Part shown: positions 44,047 through 52,625 of the stretch, in pieces
Layout: every line of letters begins with the position of its first letter
Position numbering within the stretch: position 1 is the stretch's first letter
Assembly: GCF_019823065.1 (NCBI RefSeq)
Contig: NZ_CP081966.1
Coordinates: 1,953,501 to 2,017,500 of the forward strand
Length of the DNA stretch: 64,000 nucleotides
Source of the DNA: Pseudomonas mosselii
GTDB lineage: Bacteria > Pseudomonadota > Gammaproteobacteria > Pseudomonadales > Pseudomonadaceae
Direction: 5' to 3'
The notes under the pieces: model-generated
Told to the model about the DNA's origin: nothing
The model's database searches: none
The model's input: only the letters and a program-made list of their open reading frames with translations
Made by a program: the position numbers and the translations under genes

Positions 44047-45879
44047 TCAGTGGGCCTCTTCCACGGCGGGGGCTTCGCTCACGGCAGGCGTGACGTCGGG
44101 CTTGATCCACCAGGTGTCGATGCCGATGTCGTACTTGGGCGACACGGCGGGGTGACCGATGTGGTTCCAGTAGGCCACGCGCCAGGTCTTGATGTGCCAG
44201 TTGGGGATCACGTAGTAGCCCCACAGCAGCACGCGGTCCAGGGCGCGGCAGTGGTCGACCAGGCTCTGGCGCGAATCGGCGTTGATCAGCTGTTCCACCA
44301 GCTGGTCGATGGCAGGATCGCGCAGGCCGATGAAGTTGCGGCTGCCGGGGTTGTCGGCGGCGGCGCTGTTCCAGTACTCGCGCTGCTCGTTGCCGGGCGA
44401 GTTCGATTGCGCGAAGCCGCCGACGATCATGTCGTAGTCCCGCGAACGCAGGCGGGTGATGTACTGCGACACGTCCACCCGGCGGATCTCGAGGTTGATG
44501 CCCAGGTCCGCGAGGTTGCGCTTGAACGGCAGCAGCACGCGCTCGAACTGGGTCTGGGCCAGCAGGAACTCGATGCTCAGCGGCTTGCCGTCCTTGTCGA
44601 CCATCTTGTCGTCGACGATCTTCCAGCCGGCGTCCTGCAGCAGCTTGTAGGCCTGGCGCTGCTGGTCGCGGATCATGCCGCTGCCGTCGGTGACGGGGTT
44701 GCGGAAGGCGCCGTTGAACACCTCGTCGGGCACCTTGCCGCGCAGCGGTTCGAGAATCTTCAGCTCGGCGGGCGAGGGCAGGCCGCTGGCGGCCATCTCG
44801 GAGTTCTCGAAGTAGCTGCCGGTGCGGGTGTAGGCGCCGTTGAACAGCTGCTTGTTGGTCCATTCGAAGTCCAGCAGCAGGCTGATGGCCTGGCGCACGC
44901 GGATGTCCTGGAACATCGGCTTGCGCAGGTTGAAGATGAAGCCCTGCATGCCCACCGGGTTGCCGTTGGGGATCTCTTCCTTGATCAGGCGGCCGTCGCG
45001 CACGGCGGGCACGTCGTAGGCGGTGGCCCAGTTCTTCGCGCTGACTTCCAGGCCGTAGTCGAACTGGCCGGCCTTCAGCGCCTCGAGGGCGACAGTGTTG
45101 TCGCGGTAGGAGTCGAAGGTCATCACATCGAAGTTGTAGAAGCCGCGGTTGATCGGCAGGTCCTTGGCCCAGTAGTCCTTGACCCGCTCGTAGCGGATCG
45201 AGCGGCCGGCCTTCACCTCGGCGACCTTGTACGGGCCACTGCCCAGCGGAATTTCCAGGTTGCCGCGGTTGAAGTCGCGGTTTGCATACCAGTGTTTGGG
45301 CAGCACCGGCAGCTGGCCGAGGATCAGCGGCAGCTCGCGGTTGTTGCTGTGCTTGAACTTGAACAGCACCTTGAGCGGGTCTTCGGCGACCACTTCGGCG
45401 ACGTCGGCGTAGTACTGGCGGTACAGCGGCGCGCCGTCCTTGATCAGGGCGTTGAAGGTGAACACCACGTCCTCGGCGCGCATCGGGTGGCCGTCGTGGA
45501 AGCGCGCCTCGGGGCGCAGGTAGAAGCGCACCCAGCTGTTGTCGGGGGCCTTTTCGATCTTGCCGGCCACCAGGCCGTACTCGGTGAAGGGCTCGTCCAG
45601 GCTCTGGCGCATCAGGGTGTCGTAGATGCTGCCGACGTTGTCGGCGGGCACGCCCTTGTTGATGAACGGGTTGAGGCTGTCGAAGCCGCCGAAGCTGGAC
45701 TGGCGGAAGGTGCCGCCCTTGGGCGCGTCAGGATTGACGTATTCGAAGTGCTTGAAGTTGGCCGGGTATTTCGGCGCTTCGCCGTACAGGGTCAGGGCGT
45801 GTTGCGGGGCGGCGACGGCCGGGAGCGTGAGGCAGGCCAGCAGCAGGCTGCCGGCCAGGCGGCGCAAGGTGGGCGTCAT
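44047..45879 (-). CDS. yejA: Extracellular peptide-binding protein YejA (copy 1)
   Basis: Periplasmic solute-binding protein (SBP family 5) of 610 residues. The start at 45879 gives the signal peptide [20 protein letters not shown] with cleavage after AVA; the frame upstream of it lies inside the preceding gene. Family motifs: [60 protein letters not shown]. It overlaps the preceding yejA-like stop by four bases (ATGA). It delivers peptides to YejBEF. Confidence 0.92.
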   Translation of the reverse strand: MTPTLRRLAGSLLLACLTLPAVAAPQHALTLYGEAPKYPANFKHFEYVNPDAPKGGTFRQSSFGGFDSLNPFINKGVPADNVGSIYDTLMRQSLDEPFTEYGLVAGKIEKAPDNSWVRFYLRPEARFHDGHPMRAEDVVFTFNALIKDGAPLYRQYYADVAEVVAEDPLKVLFKFKHSNNRELPLILGQLPVLPKHWYANRDFNRGNLEIPLGSGPYKVAEVKAGRSIRYERVKDYWAKDLPINRGFYNFDVMTFDSYRDNTVALEALKAGQFDYGLEVSAKNWATAYDVPAVRDGRLIKEEIPNGNPVGMQGFIFNLRKPMFQDIRVRQAISLLLDFEWTNKQLFNGAYTRTGSYFENSEMAASGLPSPAELKILEPLRGKVPDEVFNGAFRNPVTDGSGMIRDQQRQAYKLLQDAGWKIVDDKMVDKDGKPLSIEFLLAQTQFERVLLPFKRNLADLGINLEIRRVDVSQYITRLRSRDYDMIVGGFAQSNSPGNEQREYWNSAAADNPGSRNFIGLRDPAIDQLVEQLINADSRQSLVDHCRALDRVLLWGYYVIPNWHIKTWRVAYWNHIGHPAVSPKYDIGIDTWWIKPDVTPAVSEAPAVEEAH

Positions 45880-47708
45880 TTGGCTTTCTCCGAAGTCTTC
45901 TTGATCCACCAGCTGTTCAGCCCAAGGGTGTAGGGCGGCGTGGTGACGAAGGCGAACCGGTTGCGGTAGGCCAGGCGGTGATTGTCGAGGTACCAGTTGG
46001 GGATCATGTAGTACTGCCATGAGAGCACGCGGTCCAGGGCGCGCGCGGCGGCGATCTGGTCATCGCGGCTGCGGGCGGCGAGCAGGGTGTCGAGCAGGTG
46101 GTCGACCACCGGGTCCTTCACGCCAGCATAGTTCTTGCTGCCCTTGACGGCGGCTTGGCTCGAGTGGAAATACAGCCACTGTTCGAGGCCCGGGCTCAGG
46201 GTCTGGTTCAGGGTCATCAGGATCATGTCGAAATCGAACTGGTCGAGCCGTTGTTTGTACTGGGCGCGGTCGACGGTGCGCAAGCGTGCATCGATGCCGA
46301 TGCTGGCCAGATTTTCGACATAAGGTTGCAGGATGCGTTCGAGGTTCGGGTTTACCAGCAGCAGTTCCATCCGGAACGGCTGGCCCTTGCCGTCCACCAG
46401 GCGCTGGCCGTTGAGCTTCCAGCCGGCCTGGGCGAACAGGTCGAGGGCCTGGCGCAGGGCCGCGCGGCTGATGCCGCTGCCGTCGGTGTGGCTGACCTGG
46501 TAGGGCTGGGTGAACAGTTTTTCGGGCAGTTGGTCGCGGAACGGCTTGAGCAGCAGCCACTCCTTGCCGGTGGGCAGGCCGCTGGCGGTGAACTCGCTGT
46601 TGGGGTAGTAGCTGGTGGCGCGCCGGTAGGCGCCGTTGAACAGGGCGCGGTTGGTCCATTCGAAGTCGAGCATCAGGCCCAGCGCCTGGCGTACCCGTGG
46701 GTCGCTGAAGGCGGCGCGGCGGCTGTTCATGAACAGGCCTTGGGTCTGCGTGGGGATCTGGTGCGGGATCTGCGCCTTGATCACCTCGCCCCGGCGCACG
46801 GCGGGGAAGGTGTAGCCGTTGGCCCAGTTCTTCGCCTGGTGTTCGATATAGATGTCGAATTCGCCGGCCTTGAACGCTTCGAAAGCCACGGTGGCGTCAC
46901 GGTAGAACTCGTATTCGACGCGCTTGAAGTTGTACTTGCCGCGGTTCACGGCCAGGTCCTTGCCCCAGTAGTCCTTCACCCGCTCGAACACCAGGCGCCG
47001 GCCCGGTTGCACCTCGGTGATGCGGTAGGGGCCGCTGCCCAAGGGCGGGTCGAAGGTGGTGGCCTTGAAGTCGCGCTTTTCCCAGTAGTGCTTGGGCAGC
47101 ACCGGCATTTCGCCCAGGCGCAGGATCAGCAGCGGGTTGCCGGCGCGCTTGAACACGAAGCGGATGCGCAGCGGGCCGAGGATGTCGACCCGGGCCACTT
47201 CCTGCAGGTTGGTGCGGTAGATCGGGTGGCCGTCCTTGAGCAGGGTGCGGTAGCTGAAGGCGACGTCGGCGGCGGTAATCGGCACGCCGTCGTGGAAGCG
47301 TGCCTCGGGGCGCAGGTTGAACACCACCCAGCTGCGGTCCTCGCTGTACTCGACGGAGCGGGCGATCAGGCCGTAGCTGGAGGTGGGTTCGTCGCCGGAG
47401 GGGTCGTACATGCCGGTGCCGACCATCAGCGGCTCGTTGAGCTCGTTGATGCCGTACTGCAGGAAGTTGGGCGTGGTGACCGGGCTCGAGCCCTTGAAGG
47501 TATAGGGGTTGAGCGTGTCGAAGGTGCCGAAGGCCATGGCCCGCAAGGTGCCGCCTTTCGGGGCTTGCGGGTTGACCCAGTCGAAGTGGGTGAAGCTGGC
47601 CGGGTACTTGAGCGTGCCGAACTGCGCGTATCCGTGGCTTTCGCTCACCATCGCGACGGCGGGGAAGCTCAAGGCCAGGCTGAGAGACAGCAGGAGGGGA
47701 CGTATCAA
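45876..47708 (-). CDS. Extracellular peptide-binding protein YejA-like (copy 2, TTG start)
   Basis: Paralog of the next gene: NPQAPKGGTLRAMAFGTFDTL, YGLIARSVEYSEDRSWVVFNL, RFHDGVPITAADVAFSYRTLL. The best start is TTG at 47708, which gives a normal signal peptide (IRPLLLSLSLALSFPAVA) and 610 residues; the frame further upstream to 47840 runs into a REP element. The ribosome site is weak, so this start is less certain. Two tandem binding proteins sharing one permease would widen the range of peptides taken up. Confidence 0.86.
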   Translation of the reverse strand: MIRPLLLSLSLALSFPAVAMVSESHGYAQFGTLKYPASFTHFDWVNPQAPKGGTLRAMAFGTFDTLNPYTFKGSSPVTTPNFLQYGINELNEPLMVGTGMYDPSGDEPTSSYGLIARSVEYSEDRSWVVFNLRPEARFHDGVPITAADVAFSYRTLLKDGHPIYRTNLQEVARVDILGPLRIRFVFKRAGNPLLILRLGEMPVLPKHYWEKRDFKATTFDPPLGSGPYRITEVQPGRRLVFERVKDYWGKDLAVNRGKYNFKRVEYEFYRDATVAFEAFKAGEFDIYIEHQAKNWANGYTFPAVRRGEVIKAQIPHQIPTQTQGLFMNSRRAAFSDPRVRQALGLMLDFEWTNRALFNGAYRRATSYYPNSEFTASGLPTGKEWLLLKPFRDQLPEKLFTQPYQVSHTDGSGISRAALRQALDLFAQAGWKLNGQRLVDGKGQPFRMELLLVNPNLERILQPYVENLASIGIDARLRTVDRAQYKQRLDQFDFDMILMTLNQTLSPGLEQWLYFHSSQAAVKGSKNYAGVKDPVVDHLLDTLLAARSRDDQIAAARALDRVLSWQYYMIPNWYLDNHRLAYRNRFAFVTTPPYTLGLNSWWIKKTSEKAK

Positions 47709-47826
47709 GTCGGCATCCGATCCAGAAGGCGTTGGGCTTGGTTCGGGGTACAGTAACAGCTTGTCTGGAATGGAAAAAGGGTACGGGTCGGTCGGATGGA
47801 TGTGGCTGATTGGGGCTGCTTTGCAG

Positions 47827-47918
47827 CCCTTTCGCGACACAAGGCCGCTCCCACAGGGATTGCGCAGACCCTCAGGCTAGCGCAATCCCTGTGGGAGCGG
47901 CCTTGTGTCGCGAAAGGG
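47827..47918. repeat. Long perfect inverted REP pair
   Basis: Arms 47827-47864 and 47881-47918 are 38-base perfect inverted copies with a 16-base loop (core GTGGGAGCGGCCTTGTGTCG). They sit between mltD and the yej operon on the minus strand. As RNA this is an extremely stable hairpin, probably separating the two transcripts. Confidence 0.85.
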
Positions 47919-47944
47919 GCGCGAAGCGCCCCCCAGGATTCACA

Positions 47945-49372
47945 TCAACGCGACAGGTAGACGGTCAGCGTCTGCCCCGGCTTGAGCGCATGCCCGCTGC
48001 GCGGATTCCAGCGCTTGAGGTGTTTCATCTCGACGTTGAAACGCTTGGCCACCAGGTAATACGAGTCACCCTTGCGCACCTTGTACTGGGTGGACCGCTG
48101 CTTCGCATCGGCCACGCGCTTGGCCGCCGCGCTCGGCGCGTTGCCGCCACGCAGGGCCAGCACCTGGCCGACCTTGAGGCTGTTGCCGCGCAGGCTGTTC
48201 CAGCGCTGGATGTCCTTGACCGCGACGCGGTTGGCCTTGGCGATGCTGCCCAGGTTGTCGCCACGCTTGACCCGGTAGCTGCGCGCCGCCGGCGCCCTGG
48301 CATCGGCCAGGGCGGCCTGGAACACGGCCTTGTTCGGCTGCAGGGCGACCAGTTCCTCGGGCTTGAGGTTGGACATGCGGTCGCTGAGCAGCTGCGCCTT
48401 GGCGGTGGGCACCAGCAGTTGCTGCGGGCCGTCCACGGTCATGCGTTTCTTGAAGGCGGGATTGAGCTGGATCAGCTCGTCTTCGTCGATGTCGGCGAAG
48501 GCCGCGACGCGGGACAGGTCGAGGCGGTCGTTGATGGCGACGGCTTCGAAATAGGGCTCGTTGGCGATCGGGTTCAGGTTGATCCCGTAGGCGGCAGGGG
48601 TGTTGACCACCTGCGACAGGGCCAGCAGCTTGGGCACGTAGTCGCGGGTTTCCTGCGGCAGCGGCAGGTTCCAGTAGTCGGTCGGCAGGCCCAGGCGCTC
48701 GTTGCGCTCGATGGCGCGGCTGACGGTGCCTTCGCCGGCATTGTAGGCCGCCAGGGCCAGCAGCCAGTCGCCGTTGAACATGTCGTGCAGGCGGTTCAGG
48801 TAGTCCAGTGCGGCGTTGGTCGAGGCGGTGACGTCGCGACGGCCGTCGTAGAAGTTGGTCTGGCGCAGGTTGAAGTGACGCCCGGTGGACGGGATGAACT
48901 GCCACATGCCGGCGGCATGCGCGCGGGAGTAGGCCATCGGGTTGTAGGCGCTCTCGATGGCCGGCAGCAGGGCCAGCTCCAGCGGCATGTCGCGTTCTTC
49001 GAGGCGCTCGACGATGTAGTGCAGGTAAAGGCTGCCGCGCTCGCCGGCGTTCTCGAGGAACGACGGGTTGCTGGCGAACCACAGGCGTTGCTGTTCGATG
49101 CGCGGGTTGACGTCCATGCCGTCCTGCAGGGCGAAGCCCTGGCGCATGCGCTCCCAGACGTCCTGGGGCGGTGCTTCCTTGGGCTTGACCACCAGCGGCG
49201 CGGGTTTGTGCTTGATCCGCGCCTGGTAGTTGTGCGCGCGAACGCTGTCGGATTCGTCGAGCTGACGGGTGCTCTGGCAGCCGACCAGGGTGGCGGCCAG
49301 CGCCAGTGCACTGATCTGTGCCAGTCGCGTCAGGGCGACCGAATGAGCGGTTCTGCGGCTAGGGGAAGACAT
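47945..49372 (-). CDS. mltD: Membrane-bound lytic murein transglycosylase D
   Basis: 475-residue lipoprotein that cleaves peptidoglycan glycan strands with formation of anhydro-muramic ends. The signal peptide ends in the lipobox LVGC. The SLT/GH23 domain has the catalytic glutamate in LLPAIESAYNP, followed by AGMWQFIPSTGRHF and ALAAYNAGEGTVSRAI. Two C-terminal LysM domains (YRVKRGDNLGSIAKANRVAV and YKVRKGDSYYLVAKRFNVEM) bind glycan. It is divergent in role from neighbours but next to gloB, the usual pseudomonad order. Confidence 0.95.
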   Translation of the reverse strand: MSSPSRRTAHSVALTRLAQISALALAATLVGCQSTRQLDESDSVRAHNYQARIKHKPAPLVVKPKEAPPQDVWERMRQGFALQDGMDVNPRIEQQRLWFASNPSFLENAGERGSLYLHYIVERLEERDMPLELALLPAIESAYNPMAYSRAHAAGMWQFIPSTGRHFNLRQTNFYDGRRDVTASTNAALDYLNRLHDMFNGDWLLALAAYNAGEGTVSRAIERNERLGLPTDYWNLPLPQETRDYVPKLLALSQVVNTPAAYGINLNPIANEPYFEAVAINDRLDLSRVAAFADIDEDELIQLNPAFKKRMTVDGPQQLLVPTAKAQLLSDRMSNLKPEELVALQPNKAVFQAALADARAPAARSYRVKRGDNLGSIAKANRVAVKDIQRWNSLRGNSLKVGQVLALRGGNAPSAAAKRVADAKQRSTQYKVRKGDSYYLVAKRFNVEMKHLKRWNPRSGHALKPGQTLTVYLSR

Positions 49373-49472
49373 CGGCTGGAACGGTTATCCGGGCAAAAAA
49401 GTTGGGCGATTCTAGAAACCGGCCCCGGCCGGGTCAACCTTTGGGCGTGTGTCACGATATATCTTGAGGTTA

Positions 49473-50252
49473 TCAGAACACGTCTTTCCAAGACCTCAAG
49501 GCAGCAAAAACAGTGGCTTGGGTAGGGTTGGAATGACCCTTCCATTCGTCTGCTTTTTGTTTAACGAATGTTTCAGCGGTGCGCAAAAACGGGTTGGTCA
49601 GGCGCTCGAGGCCGATGGTGGAGGGCAAGCTGATGCGATTGTCGGCGCGCAGGCGGGTAACGTCTTCGAAGCGTTGCAGAACGTGCGGGTTTTCCGGCTC
49701 GACGGCGCGGGCGAAGCGCAGGTTGCTCAGGGTGTACTCGTGGGCGCAGTACACTTCGGTCTCGGCGGGCAGGGCGGCCAGGCGCTGCAGCGAATGGTGC
49801 ATCTGTTCGGGTGTGCCTTCGAACAACCGCCCGCAACCGGCGGCGAACAGGGTGTCGCCACTGAACAGTAGCGGCGTGGGCGATTGCGCAGTGTAATAGG
49901 CGATATGGCCGAGGGTGTGGCCGGGCATGGCCATGACCTCGAAGGTCAGGCCCAGTGCCTGGACCTGCGCGCCGTCCTCCAGGGCGACGTCGCGGCCCGG
50001 GATGCGTTCGCTGGCCGGGCCGTAGACGGTGGCGCCGCTGGCCTGCTTCAGGGCTTCGACGCCGCCGACGTGGTCATGGTGATGGTGGGTGACCAGGATC
50101 GCCTCCAGCACCCAGTCGGGATGCTGGCCGAGCCAGGCGAGCACCGGCCCGGCATCGCCGGGATCGACCACTGCGCAGCGGCGATTGGCAGTATCCTGTA
50201 ACAACCAGATGTAGTTGTCGTTGAAAGCGGGTAGGGCATCGATCTGTATCAT
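49473..50252 (-). CDS. gloB: Hydroxyacylglutathione hydrolase (glyoxalase II)
   Basis: Cleaves S-D-lactoylglutathione to D-lactate and glutathione, the second step of methylglyoxal detoxification. 259 residues from the ATG at 50252 ([18 protein letters not shown] is the family start). The metallo-beta-lactamase motif is [10 protein letters not shown]; further ligands are in [25 protein letters not shown] and CAHEYT. The C-terminal glutathione-binding end NPFLRT...KQKADEWKG is present. Divergent from the methyltransferase gene. Confidence 0.96.
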   Translation of the reverse strand: MIQIDALPAFNDNYIWLLQDTANRRCAVVDPGDAGPVLAWLGQHPDWVLEAILVTHHHHDHVGGVEALKQASGATVYGPASERIPGRDVALEDGAQVQALGLTFEVMAMPGHTLGHIAYYTAQSPTPLLFSGDTLFAAGCGRLFEGTPEQMHHSLQRLAALPAETEVYCAHEYTLSNLRFARAVEPENPHVLQRFEDVTRLRADNRISLPSTIGLERLTNPFLRTAETFVKQKADEWKGHSNPTQATVFAALRSWKDVF

Positions 50253-50336
50253 GTGCGGATCCGTATCGCCAAGCCTGGACATTGGGGGCATCTTAGCCGC
50301 GATGGCGCGGCCGGAGAACCTTCGAGGGAGAACGCA

Positions 50337-51110
50337 ATGACCGACCAAGCCTTCGCCCAGGCCGACCCCGACTGGGTCGAACTCATCAGCCTGGCCCGCG
50401 ACTGGTTCAATGGCCCCCTTGGGCAGTTGATGCTCAAGGAAGAGGAAAAGTTGCTCGAAGAAGAGCTGCGGCGCTTCTTCGGTGGTTACCTGGTGCACTA
50501 CGGCCCCTGCGCCGAACCCCCGCCCAATGCGCCACAGGTGCAGCGCAACGTGCGCCTGGGCGCGCCGTTGCCGGGGGTGGAGATCGTCTGCGAGGAGCAG
50601 GCCTGGCCGTTATCGGAGCATGCCGCCGACGTGGTGGTGCTGCAGCATGGCCTGGACTTCAGCCTGTCGCCCCATGGCCTGCTGCGCGAGGCGGCCAGCG
50701 CGGTGCGCCCGGGCGGCCACCTGCTGATCGTCGGCATCAACCCGTGGAGCAGCTGGGGGCTGCGCCATTTCTTCAGCCAGGGCGCCTTGCGCAAGGCCCG
50801 CTGCATCTCGCCGTCGCGGGTCGGCGACTGGCTCAACCTGCTGGGCTTCGCGCTGGAGAAACGCCGCTTCGGGTGCTATCGTCCGCCGCTTGCCTCGCCG
50901 GCCTGGCAGCAGCGTCTGGCCGGCTGGGAGCGGGTGGCGGGGGGCTGGCAGAGTGCCGGGGGCGGCGTCTACCTGCTGGTGGCGCGCAAGATGGTGGTCG
51001 GCCTGCGGCCGCTGCGCCTCGAGCGCCGCGAGCCGATGGGCAAGCTGTTGCCGCTGCCATTGGCCAAGGTCAACCGCAGCGCCACCCACCCCGATTCCGA
51101 AAAGCACTGA
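50337..51110 (+). CDS. Class I SAM-dependent methyltransferase
   Basis: 257 residues; ATG at 50337 with a GAGGGAG site. It has a Rossmann-type core ([43 protein letters not shown]), but the usual glycine-rich motif I is not clear, so SAM binding rests on fold similarity. It is the conserved companion of gloB, rnhA and dnaQ in pseudomonads. Substrate unknown. It is 13 bases upstream of rnhA, so they probably share a transcript. Confidence 0.83.
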   Translation: MTDQAFAQADPDWVELISLARDWFNGPLGQLMLKEEEKLLEEELRRFFGGYLVHYGPCAEPPPNAPQVQRNVRLGAPLPGVEIVCEEQAWPLSEHAADVVVLQHGLDFSLSPHGLLREAASAVRPGGHLLIVGINPWSSWGLRHFFSQGALRKARCISPSRVGDWLNLLGFALEKRRFGCYRPPLASPAWQQRLAGWERVAGGWQSAGGGVYLLVARKMVVGLRPLRLERREPMGKLLPLPLAKVNRSATHPDSEKH

Positions 51111-51123
51111 ACACGAGTGGTAC

Positions 51124-51570
51124 ATGAGCGATAGCGTCGAGATCTACACCGATGGTGCCTGCAAGGGCAATCCCGGCCCGGGCGGCTGGGGCGTCCTGAT
51201 GGTTTTCAAGGGCGTCGAGAAGGAACTGTGGGGCGGCGAACGCGAGACCACCAACAACCGCATGGAACTGATGGCCGCGATCGAAGGCCTGAAGGCGCTC
51301 AAGCGCGAGTGCGAGGTGGTGCTGACCACCGACTCCCAGTATGTGATGAAGGGCATCAACGAGTGGATGACCAACTGGAAGAAGCGTGGCTGGAAGACCG
51401 CCGCCAAGGAGCCGGTGAAGAACGCCGACCTGTGGATGGCCCTCGATGAACAGGTCAACCGGCACAAGGTGACCTGGAAGTGGGTGCGTGGGCATATCGG
51501 CCACCCGGGCAACGAGCGGGCCGACCAGTTGGCCAATCGTGGGGTTGATGAGGTTCGCGCGCAACGTTGA
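51124..51570 (+). CDS. rnhA: Ribonuclease HI
   Basis: Degrades the RNA strand of RNA-DNA hybrids during replication and R-loop removal. 148 residues with the four carboxylates: D10 ([17 protein letters not shown]), E48 ([10 protein letters not shown]), D70 (TTDSQYV) and D134 (GNERADQLA), plus the basic protrusion [10 protein letters not shown] typical of bacterial RNase HI. Followed by dnaQ after a REP pair. Confidence 0.97.
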   Translation: MSDSVEIYTDGACKGNPGPGGWGVLMVFKGVEKELWGGERETTNNRMELMAAIEGLKALKRECEVVLTTDSQYVMKGINEWMTNWKKRGWKTAAKEPVKNADLWMALDEQVNRHKVTWKWVRGHIGHPGNERADQLANRGVDEVRAQR

Positions 51571-51583
51571 TTGTGTTGCGGGC

Positions 51584-51651
51584 CATCGCGGGGCAAGCCC
51601 GCTCCCACGAGATGACTGCTGGCTGCGTGGGAGCGGGCTTGCCCCGCGATG
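51584..51651. repeat. Inverted pair of REP elements
   Basis: Perfect 26-base arms (51584-51609 and 51626-51651, core GTGGGAGCGGGCTTGCCCCG) with a 16-base spacer, in the rnhA-dnaQ gap. Confidence 0.85.
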
Positions 51652-51720
51652 ACCGCAAAACGGCCCCGATTTCGTTATACTCCCACCCCGAATTCAAGCA
51701 CCGCCAGTTGGAGTCCCCGC

Positions 51721-52476
51721 GTGGAGCAGCAGCAAGACAAACGGTTCGTCATCCTCGACACCGAGACCACCGGCATGCCGGTGGCCGAAGGCCACCGCAT
51801 CATCGAGATCGGTTGCGTCGAAGTCGTGGGCCGGCGCCTGACCGGGCGGCACTTCCACGTCTACCTGCAGCCCGACCGCGACAGTGACGAGGGCGCGATC
51901 AACGTCCACGGCATCACCGACGCTTTCCTGGTCGGCAAGCCGCGTTTCGGCGATGTGGCCGAGGAGTTCTTCGAGTTCATCCAGGGCGCCACCCTGGTCA
52001 TCCACAACGCGGCGTTCGACGTCGGCTTCATCAACAACGAGTTCGCGCTGATCGGCCAGCAGGACCGCGCCGACATCTCGCAGCACTGCCCGATCCTCGA
52101 CACCCTGATGATGGCGCGCTCGCGCCATCCGGGGCAGCGCAACAGCCTCGATGCGTTGTGCAAACGCTACGGCATCGACAACTCCGGCCGTGAACTGCAC
52201 GGCGCATTGCTCGACTCGGAACTGCTGGCCGACGTCTACCTGGCGATGACCGGTGGCCAGACCAGCTTGTCGCTGGCGGGGGATGGCGCACAGGACGAAG
52301 AGGGGCAGGGCAGCACCGGCAGTGAGATCCGTCGGATTAGCGGTCGTGCTGCCGGTAAGGTGATCATGGCCAGCGATGAAGAGCTCGAGGCCCATGCCGA
52401 GCGCTTGGCGGCCATTGCCAAGTCGGCAGGTGGGCCGGCGATGTGGCAGGTGCTGACCGAGCCGACCGCCAGCTGA
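51721..52476 (+). CDS. dnaQ: DNA polymerase III epsilon subunit (proofreading exonuclease)
   Basis: 3'-5' exonuclease that corrects replication errors within the Pol III core. The GTG start at 51721 (VEQQQDKRF) has a GGAG site; the frame extending upstream reads through promoter sequence. Exonuclease motifs: ExoI LDTETTGMP, ExoII HNAAFDVGFINNEF, ExoIII with H and D in HGALLDSELLADVYL (DEDDh type). 251 residues. The C-terminal tail has EEGQGSTGSEIRRI and serves alpha-subunit binding. Confidence 0.95.
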   Translation: MEQQQDKRFVILDTETTGMPVAEGHRIIEIGCVEVVGRRLTGRHFHVYLQPDRDSDEGAINVHGITDAFLVGKPRFGDVAEEFFEFIQGATLVIHNAAFDVGFINNEFALIGQQDRADISQHCPILDTLMMARSRHPGQRNSLDALCKRYGIDNSGRELHGALLDSELLADVYLAMTGGQTSLSLAGDGAQDEEGQGSTGSEIRRISGRAAGKVIMASDEELEAHAERLAAIAKSAGGPAMWQVLTEPTAS

Positions 52477-52497
52477 TCCAAAGACAGTACCGGCCCT

Positions 52498-52582
52498 ATC
52501 GCGGGGCAAGTCGCAGCGGCGAACCGCCGCTCCCACGCCAGATTGTGCACGTTAGCGTGGGAGCGGGCTTGCCCCGCGATGG
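52498..52582. repeat. Inverted pair of REP elements, one arm diverged
   Basis: Arm 52555-52582 is a standard unit (CGTGGGAGCGGGCTTGCCCC). The opposite arm 52498-52537 has an inserted GCAGCGGCGAACCGCC stretch that forms its own small hairpin. Located between dnaQ and the decarboxylase gene. Confidence 0.75.
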
Positions 52583-52625
52583 CATCAACTACCCTGAGGG
52601 AAAAGCCCGCAGAGGTAGCCGCCCG

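Noticed and set aside
44044..47756. Long plus-strand frames (629 and 552 codons) across the yejA genes
   Set aside because: Low-complexity Val/Ala/Gln/His-rich translations opposite well-defined binding proteins.
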